Positions 8,151 to 17,529 are shown, counted from the stretch's first letter. The stretch: DNA of 64,000 nt from Asticcacaulis excentricus CB 48 (GCF_000175215.2 NC_014816.1:2043001-2107000); one strand, 5' to 3'. Notes: a model not told the origin generated them from the letters alone. Numbers and translations: made by a program.

Positions 8151-8339
8151 TTATTGAGGATATTGAAAGACGAGCTGGCTGGTCTGTGTATCATAGATGC
8201 GCGCCTGCGTCGCCCCGTGCCAGCGGCTGTGGGCCGGCAGGTGGGCCTTGGCGTGGTCGATGGCCAGATTGAGGTCCGATCCCCACGGCACCGAGGTCAC
8301 TTCGGCATCTTCGGCATTGAGGAAAAAAATTCGATACAT
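8151..8339 (-). CDS. Hypothetical 62-residue protein
   Basis: I start at MYRIFFLNAEDAEV, which has GGGAGAG seven bases upstream; a longer frame exists but lacks a good start. The protein is soluble and acidic to neutral, with no recognised domain: a short beta-alpha segment, then HAKAHLPAHSRWHGATQARI and a C terminus QLVFQYPQ. It lies 23 bases upstream of the tiny basic protein on the same strand, so the two may be co-transcribed. Function not recognised. Confidence 0.55.
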   Translation of the reverse strand: MYRIFFLNAEDAEVTSVPWGSDLNLAIDHAKAHLPAHSRWHGATQARIYDTQTSQLVFQYPQ

Positions 8340-8590
8340 CAAGGCTCTCCCGTAAGCGCGTCTCACAAGGGCCAAACCTTGTGGTTCGGATGCGCGTCGA
8401 AGGTTGAGGTAACGTTTCAACAGGGTCGAAACGGCACCGGGCGATCCCCCGCCGGAAAAGATCGAGACCTATCGCCGCCAAATAAAGCCGCAATGAGGCG
8501 AAATCCGGCTTTTCCACGACAGAGTCCGATTATGTTACCAAGCCTTACATGCGCCGCGCGCAATCGTGACCGCCTGAGGGTAATTCGTCA

Positions 8591-8619
8591 TTGACCCGGC
8601 GGGACCAAATCCCTATGTG
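8591..8619 (+). promoter_or_regulatory. Probable sigma-70 promoter for carA
   Basis: TTGACC, 17 bases, TATGTG: a good housekeeping-type promoter ending 59 bases before the carA start. The remaining 250 bases between the small minus-strand gene and this site show no other feature I can identify. Confidence 0.5.
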
Positions 8620-8677
8620 TGCGGCCGTTTACCCGCAGCCTTGCCCGCCTCTGGCCTTCCTATAGGAGTATTTGACC

Positions 8678-9850
8678 ATGACTGATCTTCTTCCCGGTGT
8701 GACGGGGGTTCTGGTTCTGGCCGATGGCACCGTGTTTCAGGGTCTGGGGTGCGGCGCGACCGGCGATGCGTTGGGCGAAGTCTGCTTCAATACGGCCATG
8801 ACCGGCTATCAGGAAATCCTCACCGATCCGTCCTATATGGATCAGATCGTCGCCTTCACCTTCCCGCACGTTGGCAATGTCGGCGTCAATCCGGAAGATG
8901 TTGAGCAACTGGGCGATGATCCGCGCCGGGCCGCCAAGGGCGCGATCTTCCGCGACCTGCCGACGCCGCCCGCCAACTGGCGCTCAACCCTCAACTTCGA
9001 TGCGTGGATGGCGTCGCGCGGTGTGGTGGGCCTTGCCGGGATCGACACGCGCGCGCTGACAAAGCGCATCCGCGAAAAAGGTATGCCGCACGGCGTAATC
9101 GCTCACAACCCCGAAGGTCGGTTCGACATCCCCGCCCTGACGCAAAAGGCCGCCGAGTGGGCGGGCCTTGTCGGGCTGGATCTGGCCAAGGACGCCACCT
9201 CGACGCAGGCGGCGCAATGGACCTCCGATCTGTGGAAGTGGTCCGAAGGCCATAAGGACGGTCAGAAGGCGGACTTCAACGTCGTCGTCATCGACTATGG
9301 TGTGAAGCAGAACATCCTGCGCGCCCTGATCAGCGTCGGCGCGGCGGTCAAGATCGTCCCGGCCCAGACCCCGGCCGAAGAGATTCTGGCCATGAAGCCC
9401 GATGGCGTGCTACTGTCCAACGGTCCGGGCGACCCGGCCGCCACCGGGGCCTATGCTGTGCCGCAGATTCAAAAACTGGTTGCCGCCGGTCTGCCGGTGT
9501 TCGGCATCTGCCTCGGCCATCAGATGCTGGCTCTGGCGCTGGGGGCGAAGACGCTGAAGATGGAACAGGGCCACCACGGCGCCAACCACCCGGTGAAGGA
9601 CCTGACCACCAACAAGGTCGAGATCGTTTCGATGAACCACGGCTTTGCGGTCGATCGCGATAGCCTGCCCACCGGTGTGGTCGAAACCCACGTCTCGCTG
9701 TTTGACGGCACCAACTGCGGTATCGCTCTGGATGGCAAGCCGGTCTTCAGCGTCCAGCATCACCCCGAAGCCTCGCCCGGCCCGGTCGATTCACTGTACC
9801 TGTTTGAACGTTTTGCGCACTATATGCGCGACGCCAAGGTGGCGGCGTAA
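8678..9850 (+). CDS. carA: Carbamoyl-phosphate synthase small subunit
   Basis: Glutaminase subunit of 390 residues that releases ammonia from glutamine for CarB, supplying carbamoyl phosphate for pyrimidine and arginine synthesis in the cytoplasm. The N-terminal CPSase domain (VLVLADGTVFQGLGCG, then FNTAMTGYQEILTDPSY) is followed by a class I glutamine amidotransferase domain with LSNGPGDP, the nucleophile Cys in FGICLGHQML, and the catalytic His/Glu in VQHHPEASPGP. AGGAG lies ten bases before the ATG; a TTG two codons earlier is disfavoured. carB follows after 457 bases, an unusually wide gap. Confidence 0.97.
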   Translation: MTDLLPGVTGVLVLADGTVFQGLGCGATGDALGEVCFNTAMTGYQEILTDPSYMDQIVAFTFPHVGNVGVNPEDVEQLGDDPRRAAKGAIFRDLPTPPANWRSTLNFDAWMASRGVVGLAGIDTRALTKRIREKGMPHGVIAHNPEGRFDIPALTQKAAEWAGLVGLDLAKDATSTQAAQWTSDLWKWSEGHKDGQKADFNVVVIDYGVKQNILRALISVGAAVKIVPAQTPAEEILAMKPDGVLLSNGPGDPAATGAYAVPQIQKLVAAGLPVFGICLGHQMLALALGAKTLKMEQGHHGANHPVKDLTTNKVEIVSMNHGFAVDRDSLPTGVVETHVSLFDGTNCGIALDGKPVFSVQHHPEASPGPVDSLYLFERFAHYMRDAKVAA

Positions 9851-9854
9851 TCGC

Positions 9855-10169
9855 TTGGACGTTTTTGAGCGAAAACTGCAAAGACTGTGCATCTCCGAAG
9901 ATCATCACGAACGGAATGGTCTTGCGATTGAGCTTCTGGATGCAAGTCTTGTGGATGCTGCTAAAGCGTCTCGCCTATTGGCCACATTGTTCAAAACAAT
10001 TGCCTCCTGTGCCTTTCAGCAGGTGGGCACTCTGGTTTGGTGTGCAAGCCACTTTGATTGTTCTGAATACAAAGCGGAATTGAACCAAATCGTTTTGCAT
10101 GGTGGGTTCGAGGCGTCTGAAACGGCGCAGCAAATTATTGAAAATCAAAACTTGCATCCCCGTCCTTAA
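9855..10169 (+). CDS. Hypothetical AT-richer frame between carA and carB
   Basis: A 104-codon frame begins at a TTG four bases after the carA stop. Its translation looks protein-like (LLDASLVDAAKASRLLATLF, then TLVWCASHFDCSEYKAELNQ) and base composition is visibly more AT-rich than either car gene. There is no good Shine-Dalgarno and I recognise no domain. A competing 72-codon frame starts at 9865 but its composition is less convincing. It may be a recently acquired or decaying small gene. The 138 bases from its end to carB contain a perfect 14-bp palindrome at 10238. Confidence 0.3.
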   Translation: MDVFERKLQRLCISEDHHERNGLAIELLDASLVDAAKASRLLATLFKTIASCAFQQVGTLVWCASHFDCSEYKAELNQIVLHGGFEASETAQQIIENQNLHPRP

Positions 10170-10237
10170 GGCACTAAAGCACCCGCTTAGCCTGAAAACA
10201 TAACAGAGCCCACAAGGGTTCATTTTCCACCGGACAG

Positions 10238-10251
10238 ACGTCGTACGACGT
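10238..10251. promoter_or_regulatory. Perfect palindrome upstream of carB
   Basis: ACGTCGTACGACGT is a perfect 14-bp palindrome 57 bases before the carB start. It could be an operator or a chance CpG-rich palindrome; no second copy was noticed in the window. Confidence 0.25.
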
Positions 10252-10307
10252 TTGCCCGAAACTTTGCGCGCGACAAGACCTGAAGCCAGACCGGAAGAAA
10301 GACAGAC

Positions 10308-13300
10308 ATGCCCAAACGTACAGATATCAAGTCCATCCTGATCATCGGCGCGGGGCCCATTGTCATCGGTCAGGCCTGTGAGTTCGACTATTCCGGCGTG
10401 CAGGCCTGTAAGGCCCTGCGTCAGGAAGGCTACCGCATCATTCTGGTCAATTCCAATCCGGCCACCATCATGACCGATCCGGACGTGGCCGATGCGACCT
10501 ATATCGAGCCGATCACCCCGGAATTTGTCGAAAAGATTATCGCCAAGGAGCGCCCGGACGCCCTTCTGCCCACCATGGGCGGTCAGACGGCGCTGAACAC
10601 CGCGCTGGCGCTGGAAAACAATGGCGTGCTGGCCAAATACAATGTCGAAATGATCGGTGCCAAGGCCGAGGTCATCGACAAGGCTGAAGACCGTCAGAAG
10701 TTCCGCGACGCCATGGACAAGCTGGGCCTTGAGTCAGCCAAATCTGCTGTCGCCCACAGCTGGGAAGAGGCGGTTGAGGCGCTAAAGACTATTGGTGGCC
10801 TGCCCGCCGTCATTCGTCCGTCGTTTACGCTGGCCGGGACCGGCGGCGGCATCGCCTACAATCAGGAAGAGTTCCGCGACATCGTCACGCGCGGCCTCGA
10901 CCTCAGCCCCACCACCGAAGTACTGATCGAAGAGTCGATCGTCGGCTGGAAGGAATACGAGATGGAAGTCGTCCGCGACAAGGCGGACAACTGCATCATC
11001 GTCTGCTCCATCGAAAACGTCGATCCGATGGGCGTGCATACGGGCGATTCAATCACGGTTGCCCCGGCGCTCACCCTGACCGACAAGGAATATCAGATCA
11101 TGCGTTCGGCCTCTCTGGCCGTGCTGCGTGAAATCGGCGTCGAAACCGGCGGCTCGAACGTGCAGTTCGCGCTGAACCCCGCCGATGGCCGCATGATCGT
11201 CATTGAAATGAACCCGCGCGTGTCGCGCTCCTCGGCTCTGGCGTCGAAGGCCACCGGCTTCCCCATTGCCAAGATCGCCGCCAAGCTGGCCGTCGGTTAC
11301 ACTCTGGATGAACTGACCAACGACATCACCAAGGTGACGCCCGCCTCGTTCGAGCCGTCGATTGATTACGTCGTCACCAAGATCCCGCGCTTCGCCTTTG
11401 AGAAGTATCCGGGCTCTGAGCCGCTGCTCGGCACCTCGATGAAGTCGGTCGGCGAAGTCATGGCCATCGGCCGCACCTTTGCCGAGTCGGTGCAAAAGGC
11501 CCTGCGCGGTCTGGAAACCGGCCTGTCGGGCTTTGATGAGGTCGAAATCCCCGGCGTCGCCGGTGCGACCAGCGTCCACGCCATCAAGGAAGCCGTGGTG
11601 CGCGAACTGGGACGTCCGACGCCGGACCGTCTGCGCGTCATCGCTCAGGCCTTCCGCCACGGCCTCAGCGTCGAAGAGATCAACACGGCCTGTCACTATG
11701 AGCCGTGGTTCCTGCGTCAGATCGAAACCATCGTCGCCGAAGAAGCCAAGATCGGTGCCCTGGGCCTGCCCAAGACCGCGCATGAGCTGCGCAAGCTGAA
11801 AGCCATGGGCTTCTCCGACGTGCGTCTGGCCAAGCTGACCGGCACGAAGGAAAAAGACGTGCGCGCCGCCCGTCGCGGCCTCAATGTGCGTCCCGTGTTC
11901 AAACGGATCGACACCTGCGCCGCCGAATTCGCCTCTTCGACCGCCTACATGTATTCGACCTACGAATCGGGCGCTCTGGGTCAGGTGCCGGAATGCGAAG
12001 CCGCGCCCTCAGACCGCAAGAAGGCCATCATCCTCGGCGGGGGTCCGAACCGCATCGGGCAAGGCATTGAGTTCGACTACTGCTGCTGCCACGCGGCCTT
12101 TGCCTATAAGGACATGGGCCTTGAGGCCATCATGGTCAACTGCAACCCGGAGACGGTCTCCACCGACTACGACACCTCCGACCGCCTTTATTTCGAGCCG
12201 CTTACAGCCGAAGACGTTTTAGAACTGATCAGCGTCGAACAGTCGAACGGTACACTGGCCGGTGTAGTGGTGCAGTTCGGTGGCCAGACGCCGCTGAAAC
12301 TGGCGCAGGCGCTAGAAGACGAAGGCATCCCCATCCTCGGCACCTCTCCCGATGCCATTGATCTGGCCGAAGACCGCGAGCGCTTCCAGCAATTGCTGAA
12401 AGAGATCAACCTGACGCAGCCGGTCAATGCTATCGCCCGCACGCCGGAAGAAGCGTTCAAGGCGGCGCATGAGGTCGGCTACCCCATCGTCATCCGCCCG
12501 TCCTACGTACTGGGTGGCCGCGCCATGGAAATCATCCGCGACGACGAACAACTGACCCGCTATGTGCGCGAAGCTGTGCAGGTGTCGGGCGACTCACCGG
12601 TTCTGATCGACCAGTACTTAAGCGCCGCCATCGAAGTCGATGCCGATGCGCTGTCTGATGAAACTGGCGTGTTTGTCGCGGGCATCATGGAGCATATCGA
12701 AGAGGCCGGCGTGCACTCCGGCGACTCGGCCTGCGCACTGCCGCCCTTCTCGCTGAAGCCGGAAACGGTCAAGGAGCTTGAGCGTCAGACGATCGAACTG
12801 GCGAAGGCACTGAAGGTCAAGGGGCTAATGAACGTGCAGTTCGCTATCCTGAACCCCTATACTGACCCGAAGATTTACGTGCTGGAGGTCAATCCGCGCG
12901 CCTCGCGCACCGTGCCGTTCGTCGCCAAGACGCTGGGCAAGCCGCTGGCAGGGATCGCCGCCAAGGTCATGGCCGGTCAGTCCCTGTCGTCCTTCGGCCT
13001 GACGCCGCGCGATTACCGACACGTGGCAGTCAAGGAAGCGGTCTTCCCCTTCGCGCGCTTTGCTAATGTCGATACGGTGCTTGGGCCTGAGATGCGTTCG
13101 ACCGGTGAGGTCATGGGCCTTGACTGGGTACGCGACGGTGAAGAGATGATCGACGCCTTTGCCCGCGCCTTTGCCAAGTCGCAGCTGGGCGGCGGCACCA
13201 GACTACCAACGTCGGGCAAGGTGTTTGTCTCGCTGAAGGATCAGGACAAGCCGGTGATCGTTGAAGCCATACGCACCCTGCTCAGCCTCGGCTTCGAGGT

Positions 13301-13604
13301 GTGCGGCACGGCGGGCACGGCGGACTATCTGTCGGCGCAGGGCGTAAAGATCGACACCATCAAGAAGGTGCTTGAAGGCCGTCCGAATGTGCTGGACGCC
13401 ATCAAGAATGGCGAGATCGCGCTGGTCTTCAACACCACCGAAGGCAAGCAGGCCCTGCTCGACTCCTTCTCGATCCGCCGCACGACTCTGATGATGAAGA
13501 TCCCCTACTACACAACGGCGAATGGCGCTGTTGCCGCGGTGCGAGCCATCGCGTCAGGACTCAAAGGCGAGCTAGACGTTCGCTCCATTCAGGAATATGC
13601 GTAA
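10308..13604 (+). CDS. carB: Carbamoyl-phosphate synthase large subunit
   Basis: Synthetase subunit of 1098 residues, the normal length. It makes carbamoyl phosphate from bicarbonate, ammonia and two ATP. Two tandem ATP-grasp halves are visible: the first starts SILIIGAGPIVIGQACEFDY and contains PTMGGQTALN; the second starts KKAIILGGGPNRIGQGIEFD and contains VVQFGGQTPLKLA. A C-terminal MGS-like allosteric domain (residues about 950-1090) ends with a TAAVRAIASGLKG-type segment. GGAAGAAAG precedes the ATG. It is transcribed with or after carA and closed by a strong terminator. Confidence 0.97.
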   Translation: MPKRTDIKSILIIGAGPIVIGQACEFDYSGVQACKALRQEGYRIILVNSNPATIMTDPDVADATYIEPITPEFVEKIIAKERPDALLPTMGGQTALNTALALENNGVLAKYNVEMIGAKAEVIDKAEDRQKFRDAMDKLGLESAKSAVAHSWEEAVEALKTIGGLPAVIRPSFTLAGTGGGIAYNQEEFRDIVTRGLDLSPTTEVLIEESIVGWKEYEMEVVRDKADNCIIVCSIENVDPMGVHTGDSITVAPALTLTDKEYQIMRSASLAVLREIGVETGGSNVQFALNPADGRMIVIEMNPRVSRSSALASKATGFPIAKIAAKLAVGYTLDELTNDITKVTPASFEPSIDYVVTKIPRFAFEKYPGSEPLLGTSMKSVGEVMAIGRTFAESVQKALRGLETGLSGFDEVEIPGVAGATSVHAIKEAVVRELGRPTPDRLRVIAQAFRHGLSVEEINTACHYEPWFLRQIETIVAEEAKIGALGLPKTAHELRKLKAMGFSDVRLAKLTGTKEKDVRAARRGLNVRPVFKRIDTCAAEFASSTAYMYSTYESGALGQVPECEAAPSDRKKAIILGGGPNRIGQGIEFDYCCCHAAFAYKDMGLEAIMVNCNPETVSTDYDTSDRLYFEPLTAEDVLELISVEQSNGTLAGVVVQFGGQTPLKLAQALEDEGIPILGTSPDAIDLAEDRERFQQLLKEINLTQPVNAIARTPEEAFKAAHEVGYPIVIRPSYVLGGRAMEIIRDDEQLTRYVREAVQVSGDSPVLIDQYLSAAIEVDADALSDETGVFVAGIMEHIEEAGVHSGDSACALPPFSLKPETVKELERQTIELAKALKVKGLMNVQFAILNPYTDPKIYVLEVNPRASRTVPFVAKTLGKPLAGIAAKVMAGQSLSSFGLTPRDYRHVAVKEAVFPFARFANVDTVLGPEMRSTGEVMGLDWVRDGEEMIDAFARAFAKSQLGGGTRLPTSGKVFVSLKDQDKPVIVEAIRTLLSLGFEVCGTAGTADYLSAQGVKIDTIKKVLEGRPNVLDAIKNGEIALVFNTTEGKQALLDSFSIRRTTLMMKIPYYTTANGAVAAVRAIASGLKGELDVRSIQEYA

Positions 13605-13610
13605 CGAACA

Positions 13611-13638
13611 AAGCCCGCCGGAAACGGCGGGCTTTTTT
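13611..13638 (+). terminator. Rho-independent terminator of carB
   Basis: AAGCCCGCCG, loop GAAA, CGGCGGGCTT followed by six T residues. Perfect 10-bp stem starting seven bases after the carB stop codon. Confidence 0.9.
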
Positions 13639-13657
13639 ACTTAGACGGTATAAGCTC

Positions 13658-13963
13658 TTACCCCGCTTCGTCGATCAGGCGGCGCATGGCGTCCAGATAA
13701 TCGACAAAGGCCGCGCGGCCCGCCTCGGTCAAGGTGATGGTCGTGACCGGCTTCTTGCCGACAAAGGCCTTGTCCACCGTGACATAGTTCGCCTCTTCCA
13801 GCTTACGCACCTGCACCGACAGATTGCCGTCCGTGGATTGCGTTTTCGCTTTGAGTGTCGTGAAGTCCGCCGACCCGGCCGTAGAAAGATAGGCCATGAT
13901 GCCCAGCCTCAGACGGCCATGAATAACGTCGTCGATACGCTCAATATTGAACTCATCCGGCAT
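13658..13963 (-). CDS. Winged-helix transcriptional regulator
   Basis: Small regulator of 101 residues made of a single winged helix-turn-helix: RLRLGIMAYLSTAGSADFTTLK, recognition region around QSTDGNLSVQVRKLEEANYV, and wing TTITLTEAGRAAFVDYL. This resembles the stand-alone winged-helix DNA-binding proteins often paired with a small membrane protein. The start has GGAGGG, which lies inside the end of the upstream gene; only three bases separate the two. An inverted repeat of the right size for a dimeric winged-helix protein lies before the upstream gene, suggesting autoregulation. Confidence 0.8.
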   Translation of the reverse strand: MPDEFNIERIDDVIHGRLRLGIMAYLSTAGSADFTTLKAKTQSTDGNLSVQVRKLEEANYVTVDKAFVGKKPVTTITLTEAGRAAFVDYLDAMRRLIDEAG

Positions 13964-13966
13964 GTC

Positions 13967-14581
13967 TCAGCCCTCCGATGAGCGCATCAGGACAAGGCCC
14001 GGAATGGTGGCAATAAGGGTCAGGGTGATGGCATAGCCCAGCATCTGGAGCGGCTGACCGCCGACAAAGGCAAGAAATGGCGCGGCGGCAAAGCTCAGCA
14101 GGCCCACGCCCGCCATCCACTTTCGGCCCGACAGGACCGAGACGACCCACCAGCCGACGCCATAGAGGATAACGATTGCCGGCGCGATCAACGGCTGCAT
14201 CTGTTCCATGGCCTTCATACCGACTGCCGCCGCCGTTAAGGTAACGAACAGGGCGAAGATGGCAAAGCCGACGCCCGACCAAACCGAACCGATGGCGCGG
14301 TTCATGGCATTGCCCACGCCATAGCGGCGTTTAGACGCGGTGATAGAGGCGATACACAGGACGGCGTAGATGGCCGCTGCCGCCCCCCAGTTCAGGGCCA
14401 GAAACCACGGGTTGGGAACGGTCAGAACGCCGTCCATTACCAGATACTGTACAACGGCCGCCGCCGAAAAACAGATGCCGGCCCAAAAGAGCGCACCGCC
14501 GTTCATGACCGGGGCGCGCCCGCCATCCAGAGCCAGAGACTTAAGATAGTCGATGTCGCTTTTGAGTGTGTTAGAGTCCAT
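13967..14581 (-). CDS. Hypothetical multi-pass membrane protein
   Basis: Protein of 204 residues with about six hydrophobic segments after a soluble N terminus (MDSNTLKSDIDYLKSLALDG). The pattern of a short cytoplasmic lead with LKSLALDG-like residues then helices is typical of the membrane partner of small winged-helix regulators. GGAGGGG lies eight bases upstream of the ATG. It forms a two-gene operon with the regulator and is divergent from the prolyl oligopeptidase gene. I do not know its function; sensing or sequestration of the regulator is a speculative possibility. Confidence 0.75.
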   Translation of the reverse strand: MDSNTLKSDIDYLKSLALDGGRAPVMNGGALFWAGICFSAAAVVQYLVMDGVLTVPNPWFLALNWGAAAAIYAVLCIASITASKRRYGVGNAMNRAIGSVWSGVGFAIFALFVTLTAAAVGMKAMEQMQPLIAPAIVILYGVGWWVVSVLSGRKWMAGVGLLSFAAAPFLAFVGGQPLQMLGYAITLTLIATIPGLVLMRSSEG

Positions 14582-14658
14582 AGGTTTTGCCCCTCCATAA
14601 GGCAGCGTTTGATGTCGTCATGGCCCTCTGTCTGAGCGGCCTGAGTTTGTTATGAATG

Positions 14659-14683
14659 AAGTACTTTATTTTGTAAAGTGCTT
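14659..14683. promoter_or_regulatory. Inverted repeat in divergent promoter, probable operator
   Basis: AAGTACTTTA, five bases, TAAAGTGCTT: a 10-bp inverted repeat with a single mismatch, in an AT-rich patch 78 bases before the membrane-protein gene and 107 bases before the peptidase gene. Its size and location fit a binding site for the winged-helix regulator encoded next door. Confidence 0.55.
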
Positions 14684-14789
14684 TATGCGCACCCGGCATT
14701 ACATTTTTGTAAGATTTTCGTCCGGGCTTGCCAAAGAGACTAAAGCCGGGGTTAGTTTCAGACAAAACCAACCACGGGAAACCCTCCAC

Positions 14790-16976
14790 ATGTCAAACTC
14801 GTCCTTGTCGCGTCAGGCCTTGCGCATGGCCGCCTCGCTGCTCATCTTGGGAGCCATGCCCCTCACTTCGCAGGCCCAGATGACCAATATCACCACCGTC
14901 GCCAAATCCACTCCGGCCAATCCCGCCAGCCTGACACCAGACGCCGCCGATCCGCGCCAGTATCTGGAAGAGGTCGAGGGCGAGAAGTCGCTTACCTGGG
15001 TCAAGGCGCAGAACGAACGCAGCCTGAAAAGCCTGATGGCCGATCCGCGCTTTGCGCAGTACGAAGCCGATGTGCTGAAGATCGTCGAAGCCACCGACCG
15101 CATACCATCGCCGGGCTTCGCCAATGGCGGCTTCATCGACAATTTCTGGCAGGACAAGGACCATGTGCGCGGCATCTGGCGCCGCACGGACAAAGCCTCG
15201 TATCTGGCGGGAACGCCCAAGTGGGACATTCTGCTGGACTTCGACGCTCTGGCCGAGGCAGAAGGCCAGAACTGGGTCTATAAAGGTGCGTCGTGCCTGC
15301 CCCCGCAAAACACCCGCTGCCTGATCAGCCTGTCGAACGGCGGCAAGGACGCCGTGACTGTGCGCGAATACGACCTAACGACCAAGAGCTTTGTCGAGGG
15401 CGGCTTCACCCTGCCCGAAGGCAAGCAGATCGTCACATGGAAGGACAAGGACACCCTCTATGTCGCCCGCGAATGGACGCCTGGCGAAGTCACGCCGTCG
15501 GGATATGCCTTCGTCACCAAGGTGCTCAAGCGCGGTCAGAACCTCGATCAGGCGGTGGAAATCCATCGCGGTGAAAAGGCCGATATGATGGCCTATCGCA
15601 CCGTACTGCGCGACATCGACGGCAACTACGTCATGGACTATGCCGAGCGCCGCCCCAGCTTCTTTGAGACAGACACGACCTGGTTCACCGAGGCCGGCGA
15701 GGTGAAACTGCCACTGCCGCTGACCTCGGAAATGAACGCCTACTACAAGGGTCAGGCTGTCTTCTCGCTGAAGGACGACTGGACTAGCGCTAGGGGCACT
15801 AAATACCCCTCCGGCGCAGTGATCGCCTTTGACTTGAAAGCCGCGCTTAAAGACCCGAAAAACGTCGAGCCCTCGGTCATCTTTGCGCCGAACGATCATC
15901 AGAGTGTCTCCGGCATCGGTCAGACGAAGAACCATCTGGTGCTGTCGATCCTGTCCAACGTCACCGGTCAGGTGCAGTCGGTCAGCCTCATCAATGGCCA
16001 GTGGGTGCTGAAATCGCTGCCATTGCCGGAGAATTCGTCGCTCAGCCTCGGCTCGACCGATGACGAGTCGGATCAGTTGTTCGCCTGGTCCACGGGCTAT
16101 CTGCAACCCTCGACGCTTTACATCGCCGACGCCGACAAGACCACGGTGACCAAGCTGAAGGCCAGCCCGGAACGCTTCAATGCCGAGGGGCTGAAGGTCG
16201 AACAGCACTGGGCCACCTCGAAAGATGGCACCAAGGTCCCCTACTTCGTGGTGATGAAAAAGGACACCAAGCTGGACGGCAATACGCCAACCCTGCTCTA
16301 TGCCTATGGCGGCTTTGAAATCTCGCTGACACCGTCCTATTCAGGGGCGATTGGCAAGCTGTGGCTGGAAAAGGGCGGCGCCTATGTGCTGGCCAATATC
16401 CGAGGCGGCGGGGAGTTCGGGCCGAAGTGGCACGAGGCGGGCCTCAAGACCAAGCGTCAGGTTATCTATGACGATTTTCAGGCCGTGGCAGAAGACCTGA
16501 TCAAGAGCAAAATCACCTCGCCGCGTCGTCTGGGTATCATGGGTGGCTCAAACGGCGGGCTGCTGATGGGCGTGCAGCTGACGCAGCGCCCGGACCTGTG
16601 GAATGCCGTGGTGGTGCAGGTGCCGTTACTCGATATGCTGCGCTATCACACCCTGCTGGCCGGAGCCTCTTGGCAGGGCGAATATGGCCGTCCGGACGTG
16701 CCGGAAGAGGCCGCCTTCCTAAAGGCCATCTCGCCCTATCATAATCTGAAGGCCGGGGTGAAATATCCGGAGCCCTTCTTCGTTACCTCGACCAAGGATG
16801 ACCGCGTGCATCCGGGCCACGCTCGCAAGATGGCCGCGTTGATGGGGGATATGGGCCTGCCATTCCTTTATTACGAAAACACCGACGGCGGCCACTCCGC
16901 TGCGGCCAATCTCAAGGAGACGGCCAAGCGGAACGCGCTGGAATATACCTATCTGGCGCAAAAGCTGATGGACTAA
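14790..16976 (+). CDS. Secreted prolyl oligopeptidase (S9A family)
   Basis: Serine peptidase of 728 residues with a signal peptide (hydrophobic core ASLLILGAMPLTSQA). The N-terminal beta-propeller starts ADPRQYLEEVEGEKSLTWVK. The C-terminal alpha/beta hydrolase domain holds the nucleophile Ser587 in GGSNGGLLMG, the acid in TSTKDDRVHPGHARKM and the His in TDGGHSAAANL. Such enzymes cleave peptides after proline in the periplasm or outside the cell. The start at MSNSSLSRQ is chosen for the signal peptide; upstream in-frame codons run through the operator. A perfect terminator follows. Confidence 0.93.
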   Translation: MSNSSLSRQALRMAASLLILGAMPLTSQAQMTNITTVAKSTPANPASLTPDAADPRQYLEEVEGEKSLTWVKAQNERSLKSLMADPRFAQYEADVLKIVEATDRIPSPGFANGGFIDNFWQDKDHVRGIWRRTDKASYLAGTPKWDILLDFDALAEAEGQNWVYKGASCLPPQNTRCLISLSNGGKDAVTVREYDLTTKSFVEGGFTLPEGKQIVTWKDKDTLYVAREWTPGEVTPSGYAFVTKVLKRGQNLDQAVEIHRGEKADMMAYRTVLRDIDGNYVMDYAERRPSFFETDTTWFTEAGEVKLPLPLTSEMNAYYKGQAVFSLKDDWTSARGTKYPSGAVIAFDLKAALKDPKNVEPSVIFAPNDHQSVSGIGQTKNHLVLSILSNVTGQVQSVSLINGQWVLKSLPLPENSSLSLGSTDDESDQLFAWSTGYLQPSTLYIADADKTTVTKLKASPERFNAEGLKVEQHWATSKDGTKVPYFVVMKKDTKLDGNTPTLLYAYGGFEISLTPSYSGAIGKLWLEKGGAYVLANIRGGGEFGPKWHEAGLKTKRQVIYDDFQAVAEDLIKSKITSPRRLGIMGGSNGGLLMGVQLTQRPDLWNAVVVQVPLLDMLRYHTLLAGASWQGEYGRPDVPEEAAFLKAISPYHNLKAGVKYPEPFFVTSTKDDRVHPGHARKMAALMGDMGLPFLYYENTDGGHSAAANLKETAKRNALEYTYLAQKLMD

Positions 16977-16980
16977 ACCC

Positions 16981-17016
16981 AAACCCCCTCTTCCCGTCGG
17001 AAGAGGGGGTTTTTTC
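16981..17016 (+). terminator. Rho-independent terminator after peptidase gene
   Basis: A 14-bp perfect stem (AAACCCCCTCTTCC with GGAAGAGGGGGTTT), loop CGTC, then a T run. It starts five bases after the stop codon. Confidence 0.9.
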
Positions 17017-17110
17017 TTCCCCTTCATTAATCTTCGATAAGGGGCGATCTGATCGTTTCCTTACGCGCGGGCTGATACCTCCGAAGGACCACTGAAAGAG
17101 GATCACCCCC

Positions 17111-17506
17111 ATGCGCAAGATCGCCACCGTCGTCGCCCTGATGGCACTCACCGCCGCCTCTCTGTCGGCCTGTTCCAAGCCTGAAGCCCAGCAGGCCGTC
17201 GAAGAAGTGCAGGAAACCACCTCCGAAATCGCCACCGACGCCAAGGACGCCATGTCGTCGGCCGCCGCTGATTTCGCCGTCTCAGACCCGATCAGCTACA
17301 CCTGCGCACTGGGCACAAAGCTGTCGGTCGTATTTTCCGATGACAAGGCCGATGTGACGGTGCTGTCCGACAACAACCGCAAACTCACCCTGCTTAAAAC
17401 CTCCTCCGGCGACGGCACCCTCTATCAGACCGAAGGCTACAGCCTGCACACCAAAGGCAATGACGCCAACTGGGGGTCTGCGGACGAAGCCTGTACCAAG
17501 GGGTAA
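17111..17506 (+). CDS. MliC-like lipoprotein
   Basis: Protein of 131 residues with a lipoprotein signal (lipobox LSAC, Cys21). A helical linker QQAVEEVQETTSEIATDAKD is followed by a small beta domain that begins SYTCALGTKLSVVF and contains a second Cys near the C terminus (DEACTKG), matching the MliC family of membrane-bound inhibitors of C-type lysozyme, whose domain carries a disulfide. GAGGATC lies upstream of the ATG. It stands alone between a terminator and the IclR gene. Lysozyme inhibition is a family inference. Confidence 0.7.
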   Translation: MRKIATVVALMALTAASLSACSKPEAQQAVEEVQETTSEIATDAKDAMSSAAADFAVSDPISYTCALGTKLSVVFSDDKADVTVLSDNNRKLTLLKTSSGDGTLYQTEGYSLHTKGNDANWGSADEACTKG

Positions 17507-17529
17507 ATCCCTTTGACGGGGCGGCATTC

